A stretch of DNA of 5,350 nt, taken from Microcoleaceae cyanobacterium UBA9251. GTDB lineage: Bacteria; Cyanobacteriota; Cyanobacteriia; Cyanobacteriales; Microcoleaceae. Positions 1 through 5,350 of this stretch are shown here, one piece after another; the stretch's first letter is position 1, and the number at the start of each line of letters is the position of its first letter. The stretch is taken from the NCBI GenBank assembly GCA_003542015.1, contig DPLL01000528.1, positions 11,286 to 16,635 on the forward strand, in the 5' to 3' direction. The translations under genes were made by a program, and so were the position numbers. A model generated the notes under the pieces. The model searched no databases, was not told where the DNA came from, and saw only the letters and a program-made list of their open reading frames with translations.

Positions 1-1
1 A

Positions 2-109
2 CTTCTTAAAGAAGTCGAGGCTCTGCTTATGCTGTTTAAAGATTCTCCTAATACGCCTGACCAAATGCTGACATCATCAATGTTGATTATTCTTCGCTGT
101 CGTATCTAA
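2..109 (+). CDS. Possible 3' end of an unrecognised gene (partial at left edge)
   Basis: An open frame enters from the left edge and ends at TAA 107-109, giving a 35-residue tail that starts LLKEVEALLMLFKDSP and ends MLIILRCRI. The first part could form an amphipathic helix. The other two + frames close early, with TAA at 7-9 and TGA at 69-71, which gives slight support to this frame. I do not recognise the family and assign no function. If real, it converges on the polymerase gene and their 3' ends overlap by 33 bp (77-109). A 35-codon open stretch can arise by chance, and its last third is antisense to a real gene, so confidence is low. Confidence 0.3.
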   Translation, partial: LLKEVEALLMLFKDSPNTPDQMLTSSMLIILRCRI

Positions 110-1423
110 GCTCAATTTTACCGATACAACTACATACCAGCACCAATAAGTACTAATACCAAATAACCCACTCTCAGTCAAATTAGTCATGAGCATAAAT
201 GTTAATAGATACAAAGGCAAAGCAGACTCTGGAAAACTTTCTTGAGTCATGTACTTTACACCTCTAAATATATTATTAAAAAAGGACAAAACAAACAGCA
301 ACAAGCCGCCCCAACCCAGTTGACAAACAAGATCAAGAAAACCATTGTGAGAGTGGGGTGGCACAAAACCAGTTTTAGCTACTACAATTCCGTAAGCTGG
401 ATTTTCCAAGCCACGCCAAGGCTGCCAGAATCCTGCTACTCCATAACCAAATATGGGATTATTTTGATTAATTCGATCAATAATTAAAGGCCAAAAATCG
501 GTTCGGCCCGTTAAAGTCATATCTTTTCCCAAACCATCCACAATAATAGCCTCTAAATTATTTAACACCACAATACCTATACCTATACTCACCGCCAAAA
601 ATAAGATAAAGGAAACAAAAGCCCATTGGACAGGTAATCTTTTTAACAGGGACAAATAAATCCAAAAACTGATTAATATCACAGTTAAAATCCGACTAGC
701 ACCACTACAACCTTTTTGCAATCCTACTAAAGATATTAAGGTGATAAATAATGATAAATATCGATATTTAGGCTCCTTAAAAGCATATAATATCCATAAA
801 GAAGCCGTATTAGCCATTTGAAAAGAAAAAGGGTTTTTATGGCCAAAAACTCCTGTCCAACAACCGTCTGATGATGCATTTGGTTTCACAAGTCCCCATA
901 AAGCTAATAAACCCGTTAGCCATCTCAATAATCCATAAATTTCCACCCAACTATACACTTTCCCTACATAAATAGAAACCACTGTTATTAGCCACATAGC
1001 ACCAATAGCCCGAAAAGTATGTTCAGGAGTTTGTGACCACAAGCCCGACAAAGTCATAGTCAACAAAAACAAACCTAAAAAAATGTCTCCTGCTATCCAT
1101 TTAATGACTATAGAAACTGTTTTTTGGGTCGTTTTAGTTAAGCGGGGAAATAACATTAACATCATCCCACCATAAATGGCAATTTGACCAATAATCGTTG
1201 GGGGTGTAGTGTTTACGTTGTACAAAACGTTAGGATTGAGTTTGGGAAAGGGCATAGCCAGGATACCAGTGACGGCTAAAAAAAATATCCCCACAAAAAT
1301 TTTTTCTAAGGTGGCAGCAAATTTGCGATGGCGGGCAACTAAAATGTAAATAGTCACCAAGACGATCACGGCAAAACACAAAAGCATCAACGCAAACATC
1401 GGAACCTTTAAAATATCTTTCAT
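77..1423 (-). CDS. O-antigen ligase/polymerase family membrane protein (Wzy/ExoQ-like)
   Basis: This 448-residue, very hydrophobic protein is probably an inner-membrane polysaccharide polymerase or ligase with the Wzy_C domain. It would join lipid-linked oligosaccharide units, or transfer a glycan chain, on the periplasmic side. I see about 12 hydrophobic segments, including roughly residues 9-30, 40-58, 104-125, 138-157, 162-180, 221-236, 245-260, 267-287, 366-386 and 423-439. Family hallmarks are GVFGHKNPF (191-199), TGRTDFW (305-311) followed by NPIFGYGVAGF (322-332), and HSHNGFLD (357-364) just before a GW-GLLLF membrane segment. The last two lie in the large loop at about 288-365, which is the usual place for the catalytic Arg and His. 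The ATG at 1423-1421 is preceded by only a weak purine stretch (GAAGTAAAG); Met9 (1399-1397) is an alternative start that keeps the first membrane segment. It is divergent from the export and chain-length genes, which favours a polymerase role over lipopolysaccharide ligase, but sequence alone does not separate the two. The gene ends in tandem TGA TGA. Confidence 0.9.
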   Translation of the reverse strand: MKDILKVPMFALMLLCFAVIVLVTIYILVARHRKFAATLEKIFVGIFFLAVTGILAMPFPKLNPNVLYNVNTTPPTIIGQIAIYGGMMLMLFPRLTKTTQKTVSIVIKWIAGDIFLGLFLLTMTLSGLWSQTPEHTFRAIGAMWLITVVSIYVGKVYSWVEIYGLLRWLTGLLALWGLVKPNASSDGCWTGVFGHKNPFSFQMANTASLWILYAFKEPKYRYLSLFITLISLVGLQKGCSGASRILTVILISFWIYLSLLKRLPVQWAFVSFILFLAVSIGIGIVVLNNLEAIIVDGLGKDMTLTGRTDFWPLIIDRINQNNPIFGYGVAGFWQPWRGLENPAYGIVVAKTGFVPPHSHNGFLDLVCQLGWGGLLLFVLSFFNNIFRGVKYMTQESFPESALPLYLLTFMLMTNLTESGLFGISTYWCWYVVVSVKLSLDTTAKNNQH

Positions 1424-1457
1424 GGCTTTACTTCTATCATCAAATTTGTTACTACCT
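1407..1457. promoter_or_regulatory. Candidate compact divergent start and promoter region
   Basis: The two divergent genes share a CATG at 1421-1424 that holds an ATG for each strand. If the rightward gene starts at 1458, only 34 bp separate the coding regions. The best -10-like hexamer for the rightward gene is TAAAAT at 1409-1414, inside the 5' end of the polymerase gene. It would place the transcript start near 1421 and give a leader of about 37 nt before 1458. No convincing -35 element lies at the right distance, and I see no clear promoter for the leftward gene. This is a weak inference from position and one hexamer. Confidence 0.2.
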
Positions 1458-2888
1458 ATGAAATGGCTGACCCTTCCTGCTTTACGCCTGCCACTGCTGG
1501 TGCTCGTACTCGCTCTCTCCTACCCTCAAACCAACCTCGCTCAGTCCCGTTCCCCCAGAATCAGCATTAATACTGCGTACTATCTAGGTGGTGGAGACAA
1601 CATTCGAATTGATATCTACGATCTGCCCCAGTTTGGCGGCGCCTATCAAATTCCGCCTGGGGGAGACATTCAAATCCCCATTATTGGCAGAGTTTCCCTC
1701 CAAGGATTAACTTTAGAAGAAGCGGCCCAAGCGATCACCAGAGCTTATGGCCGTATCATCAAAAAACCATTAGTTACCATCAGCCTACAAGGTGCCCGCC
1801 CCCTCAATATTTGGTTATCTGGTGAAGTAAGTCGCCCCGGCTCCTACTTATTACCCCTCGCTAATGGAGGTGGAACTCAACCATCAGTCCAGTTTCCCAC
1901 CCTTCCTCAAGCCTTAGAAAAAGCTGGGGGTATTCGAGCTAGCGCTGATATCCGCCGAGTAATTATCCGACGTCGCCTCAAGGCTAACCAAGAGGTGACT
2001 ATCACTTATAACCTGTGGGATTATTTACAAACTGGTCAAACAGCCCAAGACATAACGTTGCGAGATGGCGATCAAATATTGGTTCCCCCTCAAGAAAAAA
2101 TTAACTTAGCAGAAATAAATCAACTTAGTGAATCTACCTTTTCTCTACCACCCGATCAACCCCGTACTGTCTCAGTATTCGGAGAGGTGAAGCGCCCCGG
2201 TAGGTATGTAGCGATCGGTGGTGATACCCAAAATGGTCAAAGAACCAACGGACAAACTACGATAATCAGAGCTCTACAACTAGCAGGTGGCATCACCCAA
2301 ATCGCCGATATTCGCCAAATCCAACTCCAACGTTATACTAGAAGTGGGAAACAACAAATCATCACTCTCAACCTTTGGCAATATTTGCAAGAACAAGATA
2401 CTTCTCAAGATACTATACTGCAAGAAGGGGATATCATCTTTGTCCCGACAGCGACGGCGATCGACCCAGCAGAAGTTTCTGTTCTGGCTACTGCTAGCTT
2501 TGCTCCGGGGACTGTGCAAGTAAGTGTTGTAGGAGAAGTTAATGCTCCGGGGGGGATCAAACTACCTCCTAATACTACCTTAAATCAAGCGATTATGAGT
2601 GCTGGTGGTTTCAAATCAAATCGGGCTAACTCTAGCTTAGTGGAACTGATCCGGCTGAATCCGAATGGCACTATATCCCGTTCTCAAGTACCAATTAATT
2701 TGAATCAAGGGATCAACGCTCAAACTAACCCACTTATTCAAGATAATGACATAATTATAGTAGCGCGTTCGAGGACTGCTGTCTGGACAGACAACATTAA
2801 CACTGTTCTCGGACCTGCTGGCAACATCATTGGTGCAATTCTGGTTCCTACCAGATTCATAGAGCTACTCAAACTCTTAGGAAATTAG
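1458..2888 (+). CDS. wza: Wza-like polysaccharide export protein with three SLBB repeats
   Basis: This secreted protein (476 residues from this start) belongs to the outer-membrane polysaccharide export family and would form or line the exit channel for the polymer. The start at 1458 gives a textbook signal peptide: MKW, a Leu/Val-rich core and a likely cut after NLA, before QSRSP. The in-frame ATG at 1422 would add 12 mostly hydrophobic residues ahead of the positive N-region and overlap the divergent start codon, so I prefer 1458; neither start has a good Shine-Dalgarno site. Numbered from 1422, a Poly_export domain covers about residues 54-120 (YYLGGGDNIRIDIYD, IPIIGRVSLQGLT). Three SLBB repeats follow at about 127-222, 249-342 and 366-448, each opening with a GEVxxPG motif. 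The C-terminal segment (about 454-488) could be the membrane-inserting helix seen in Wza. There is no lipobox cysteine and no cysteine anywhere, unlike E. coli Wza, which is a lipoprotein. It is almost certainly co-transcribed with the Wzc-like gene 18 bp downstream. Confidence 0.9.
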   Translation: MKWLTLPALRLPLLVLVLALSYPQTNLAQSRSPRISINTAYYLGGGDNIRIDIYDLPQFGGAYQIPPGGDIQIPIIGRVSLQGLTLEEAAQAITRAYGRIIKKPLVTISLQGARPLNIWLSGEVSRPGSYLLPLANGGGTQPSVQFPTLPQALEKAGGIRASADIRRVIIRRRLKANQEVTITYNLWDYLQTGQTAQDITLRDGDQILVPPQEKINLAEINQLSESTFSLPPDQPRTVSVFGEVKRPGRYVAIGGDTQNGQRTNGQTTIIRALQLAGGITQIADIRQIQLQRYTRSGKQQIITLNLWQYLQEQDTSQDTILQEGDIIFVPTATAIDPAEVSVLATASFAPGTVQVSVVGEVNAPGGIKLPPNTTLNQAIMSAGGFKSNRANSSLVELIRLNPNGTISRSQVPINLNQGINAQTNPLIQDNDIIIVARSRTAVWTDNINTVLGPAGNIIGAILVPTRFIELLKLLGN

Positions 2889-2906
2889 GAATTCAATCAA
2901 GACCCT

Positions 2907-5144
2907 ATGGATAAAAAGCTGTTTTCTCCCATCAAGGATGACCTTAATGGTCAATATCTGTCCGCCACCTCCCCTAACTACGTAGCTAGTACCCCAGAAG
3001 GAGATGACCAAGTCCTTGATGTGACATGGGTACTAGCTGTCGTAAAACGTCGCCTTCTGGTGATGGCCGTAGTAGCTGCAACCATAGCTAGTTTGACCGG
3101 TAGTTTGATTCTCAGGGATGCCAAAAAATCTATTACTGAGTATGAAGGAAAATTTACAGTTTTAGCAGAACCCATTATGGCTGACGATCGGCTATCAAAG
3201 CTCTTTGTCCAAGCTCAAGATAACAGTTTAGGCATCACAGACTTGAACAAAATTAAATCATCATCGGAAGAAAGTTCCTCGGTGGATTATCAAACTTTAT
3301 CCAGGGTCTTAAAAAGCCCAGAAGTGCTAAAACCATTAGTTAATAAATTGCAAAAAAAATATCCCAGTCTAGATTATTCAAGTCTCAACAACCGCTTGAC
3401 TATCCAACGTGTTACTTTCTTGCGAGATGGGAAGCAGGGGGGGACTAAACTATTAAATATTAGTTACCGCGATCGCTCCACCCGCCGCATCACAGATGTG
3501 CTGGAAGAAACTGCAAAATATTACCTAGAATATATGCGGAAAGAGCGCTTTAGAGTGAGCAAGCAAAGTATTGACTTTATCGATAAAAAAATTCCGCCAC
3601 TCCAGCAGAAAGTAGATAAATTGCAAAAAGAATTACAAATATTAAGAACTAAGTATAACTTTACTCAACCAGAACTACGCAACCGCAGCCTATCCGATCA
3701 GCTAGATAGTTTAAATAATCGTCGCTTAGAAGTGAAAGCACAACTAGCAGAAAGTATGCACCAATATGAAAGCTACAAACAAAGATCGTTAAGGGGTGAT
3801 AATCGTTGGATTGTTGATATTAGCCCCAAGTCTTATGAAAGTTTAATGGGAAAACTAAATGAAGTAGAGTCGCAATTAGCTTTAAGCTCTAATCAATTTT
3901 ATGAAAATAGCCTTCCCATTCAATCTTTGCGGGAAAAGCAGCAAAGTTTGCGCGATTTAATGCAAAGAGAAGCTGAGTCTGTCCTCTTTCAGATGAAATC
4001 ACAACTAGAACAGTTGCAAGTTCGCGATCGAGTGGTAGCTAATAGCCAAAATTTACTGCAAGAAAAAATCACTGAAATGCCCCAGGCTCAACATCGCTAT
4101 GACGACATACAATTAGAACTAGAATTAGCTAAAAATAATCTCAAACTGTTCCTAGGTAAACAAAAAACTTTACAACTAGATGCTGGTCAAATTGATAGCT
4201 CTTGGCAAATTATAGCTAAACCAGAATTAGTCAGAGACGACAATGGTGCTCCCAATCCAGTAAAAGAAAAACCAACCCGCCGCTACCTAGCGATCGCGAT
4301 CGTTATTAGCAGTTTACTAGGTATTGCTATAGGTTTCCTAGTAGAAGTTTTAAATACTGTTTTCCATACTCCAGAAGAAATTAAATCTGCAACTAAACGC
4401 CCTATTTTGGGAGTAATTCCGATCGCCAAAGGGATGAAGATTAAATCGCGTAGAGGGGACAGTGTAGCACCTAAATTCACTAGCATTAGCTCAACTAATA
4501 GCAGTGCAAGTTCAAGACGAATAATAGTGTCAAATCAAAAAGATTTTCCTTTAATAGAGGCATTTCACTACCTATACACCAACATTCAATTATTAAGTGC
4601 TGAACAGCCTATAAGTTCTTTAACCATCACTTCTACGGTTAAAGGTGAGGGTAAGTCTACTGTAGCAGTTTATCTAGCTAAAACTGCTGCTGCTGTTGGT
4701 AAACGAGTATTATTAGTGGATGCCAATATGCGATTTCCTCAACTGCACACATACCTGGGCGTATCAAATATTAGAGGTTTAAGTAATACTTTGACTTCTG
4801 ATTTAAGTTTAAATGAGGCAATTCAGCGATTACCCGACGATGAAAATCTTTTTGTCCTCACTGCTGGTAGCATTCCCCCAGATCCAATTAAATTACTTTC
4901 TTCCAGAAAGATGCACTATTTAATGGAACAATTCCTAGCCTTATTTGATTTAGTAATTTACGATACGCCACCTTTAATTGATGTAGCTGACGGTCACTTA
5001 CTAGCTTCTCAAACTAATGGTACTGTGCTGATAGTCAAGATCGAAAAAACCGATCGGGGCATGGTAAGCCAAGCCTTAGATCAACTAAATATAGCTGATC
5101 TTAGAGTATTTGGAGTAGTAGCTAATGGCATTAAAGCACGATAA
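2907..5144 (+). CDS. wzc: Wzc-like chain-length determinant with BY-kinase-type ATPase domain
   Basis: This 745-residue inner-membrane polysaccharide co-polymerase (class 2a type) is fused to a cytoplasmic P-loop domain. It would control chain length and couple polymerisation to export through the Wza-like partner. A Wzz-type domain starts near residue 37, with membrane segment 1 at about 50-69. A periplasmic coiled-coil region covers about 205-420, and a proline-containing stretch (APNPVKEKP, 448-456) precedes membrane segment 2 at about 460-481. A Ser-rich linker (about 511-540) leads to the nucleotide-binding domain. There the Walker A is VKGEGKST (578-585), Walker A' is LLVDANMRFP (602-611, with Asn at the usual second Asp) and Walker B is LVIYDTPP (682-689). 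The length is close to E. coli Wzc (720), but the protein stops right after the GVVANGIKAR strand and has no tyrosine after Tyr685, so the C-terminal Tyr cluster is absent. The EX2RX2R motif is replaced by EAFHYLY (551-557). The fold and role are secure; kinase activity is doubtful. No strong ribosome binding site precedes the ATG. Confidence 0.92.
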   Translation: MDKKLFSPIKDDLNGQYLSATSPNYVASTPEGDDQVLDVTWVLAVVKRRLLVMAVVAATIASLTGSLILRDAKKSITEYEGKFTVLAEPIMADDRLSKLFVQAQDNSLGITDLNKIKSSSEESSSVDYQTLSRVLKSPEVLKPLVNKLQKKYPSLDYSSLNNRLTIQRVTFLRDGKQGGTKLLNISYRDRSTRRITDVLEETAKYYLEYMRKERFRVSKQSIDFIDKKIPPLQQKVDKLQKELQILRTKYNFTQPELRNRSLSDQLDSLNNRRLEVKAQLAESMHQYESYKQRSLRGDNRWIVDISPKSYESLMGKLNEVESQLALSSNQFYENSLPIQSLREKQQSLRDLMQREAESVLFQMKSQLEQLQVRDRVVANSQNLLQEKITEMPQAQHRYDDIQLELELAKNNLKLFLGKQKTLQLDAGQIDSSWQIIAKPELVRDDNGAPNPVKEKPTRRYLAIAIVISSLLGIAIGFLVEVLNTVFHTPEEIKSATKRPILGVIPIAKGMKIKSRRGDSVAPKFTSISSTNSSASSRRIIVSNQKDFPLIEAFHYLYTNIQLLSAEQPISSLTITSTVKGEGKSTVAVYLAKTAAAVGKRVLLVDANMRFPQLHTYLGVSNIRGLSNTLTSDLSLNEAIQRLPDDENLFVLTAGSIPPDPIKLLSSRKMHYLMEQFLALFDLVIYDTPPLIDVADGHLLASQTNGTVLIVKIEKTDRGMVSQALDQLNIADLRVFGVVANGIKAR
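3469..3476. repeat. HIP1 octamer GCGATCGC
   Basis: This is a perfect copy of the highly iterated palindrome typical of many cyanobacterial genomes, inside the Wzc-like gene where it encodes part of a YRDRS stretch. It supports a cyanobacterial host and says nothing specific about the gene. Confidence 0.85.
4290..4297. repeat. HIP1 octamer GCGATCGC, overlapping a 7/8 copy
   Basis: This is a second perfect HIP1 palindrome, at the codons for the start of membrane segment 2 of the Wzc-like protein. It overlaps a near copy, GCGATCGT at 4296-4303. Other 7/8 matches lie at 2211-2218, 2457-2464 and 4024-4031. Confidence 0.85.
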
Positions 5145-5192
5145 AATGGGGTTATATAGCCTTTCTCAGTAACAGTGCGGTGCACGCTTGAT

Positions 5193-5328
5193 ATAGGGCA
5201 TAGGGCATAGGGCATAGGGCATAGGGCATAGGGCGGAGGGCATAGGGCATAGGGCATAGGGCATAGGGCATAGGGCATAGGGCATAGGGCATAGGGCATA
5301 GGGCATAGGGCATAGGGCATAGGGCATA
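5193..5328. repeat. Heptanucleotide tandem array, 19 x ATAGGGC (STRR-like)
   Basis: Nineteen uninterrupted 7-bp units run from 5193 to 5325, followed by a partial ATA (5326-5328). Eighteen are exactly ATAGGGC. The seventh (5235-5241) is GGAGGGC, two adjacent substitutions. The array starts 48 bp after the stop of the Wzc-like gene and ends 22 bp before the window edge. Heptamer tandem arrays (STRRs) between genes are well known in filamentous cyanobacteria. Read on the - strand, 21 bp encodes MPYALCP with no stop in any frame; on the + strand every frame meets TAG once per 21 bp. No obvious intrinsic terminator lies in the 48-bp spacer: the best hairpin is only GTGC-GGT-GCAC at 5175-5185, with no T-run. 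I see no gene from 5145 to the end. Confidence 0.97.
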
Positions 5329-5350
5329 CCTGACTTTATTGATAACTGCT

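Noticed and set aside
1..15. Perfect inverted repeat ACTTCTT-A-AAGAAGT at the left edge
   Set aside because: The stem is short and AT-rich with no T-run after it, it lies in a possible coding frame, and the left context is missing, so I cannot call it a terminator or operator.
242..487. 81-codon + strand open frame opposite the polymerase gene
   Set aside because: It is antisense to a strongly supported membrane protein gene and shows no recognisable motif, so it is a shadow frame.
2280..2523. Two open frames (one on each strand) inside the second SLBB repeat
   Set aside because: Both lie within the clearly coding SLBB region and have low-complexity, family-free translations.
2978..3175. 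- strand open frame opposite the start of the Wzc-like gene
   Set aside because: It is a shadow of the Wzz/membrane segment 1 region with no independent evidence.
4283..4486. - strand open frame opposite membrane segment 2 of the Wzc-like gene
   Set aside because: Its hydrophobic look mirrors the membrane segment on the other strand, and nothing else supports it.
5175..5185. Small hairpin GTGC-GGT-GCAC after the Wzc-like gene
   Set aside because: A 4-bp stem without a following T-run is too weak to call an intrinsic terminator.
5139..5192. Frameshift hiding a Tyr-rich tail of the Wzc-like protein
   Set aside because: I read the other two + frames past the stop; neither gives a Tyr-rich run (one reads LKHDKMGLYSLSQ then stops), so the short end appears real in this sequence.
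5081..5320. 79-codon - strand open frame made of MPYALCP repeats plus antisense of the Wzc-like gene end
   Set aside because: It is the translation of the heptamer array, which is open in all - frames by construction, followed by the antisense of a well-supported gene. It has no ribosome binding site and no domain.
5193..5328. Tandem array considered as a CRISPR or a replication iteron set
   Set aside because: Units are 7 bp and directly adjacent with no spacers, which rules out CRISPR. No DnaA boxes, rep gene or AT-rich unwinding region accompanies it to suggest an origin.

Overview
This window looks like part of a cyanobacterial exopolysaccharide assembly and export locus. Three things point to a cyanobacterium: two perfect HIP1 octamers (GCGATCGC) plus several 7/8 matches, AT-rich coding sequence with little Shine-Dalgarno signal, and a heptanucleotide tandem array of the STRR type known from cyanobacterial (especially filamentous) genomes. 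The genus cannot be fixed from this sequence.

Layout. Positions 2-109 (+) carry an open frame that enters from the left edge and may be the last 35 codons of an unrecognised gene. It would overlap, tail to tail, the end of the next gene. Positions 77-1423 (-) encode a multi-spanning membrane protein of the Wzy/ExoQ/O-antigen ligase family. At 1421-1424 a single CATG contains ATG codons for both strands, so the polymerase gene and the export operon diverge head to head with almost no intergenic DNA. I place the real start of the rightward gene at 1458, which leaves 34 bp between the coding regions. Positions 1458-2888 (+) encode a secreted Wza-like polysaccharide export protein with one Poly_export domain and three SLBB repeats. 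After 18 bp, 2907-5144 (+) encodes a Wzc-like polysaccharide co-polymerase fused to a BY-kinase-type ATPase domain. The window ends with 19 tandem copies of the 7-mer ATAGGGC (5193-5325).

How the genes fit together. In a Wzx/Wzy-type pathway the Wzy-family protein would polymerise lipid-linked repeat units at the periplasmic face of the inner membrane. The Wzc-like protein would control chain length and couple polymerisation to export, and the Wza-like protein would form the periplasmic/outer-membrane conduit. No flippase, glycosyltransferase or Wzb-like phosphatase is visible here.

The most noteworthy points are: (i) the Wzc-like protein has a full nucleotide-binding core but no C-terminal tyrosine cluster and a degenerate EX2RX2R motif, so it may not be a conventional autokinase; (ii) the heptamer array puts a GGG every 7 nt on the + strand, a long potential G-quadruplex tract just behind the operon, with stops in all + frames and an open MPYALCP repeat in all - frames; (iii) the divergent starts overlap. 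I see no clearly new multi-gene system.
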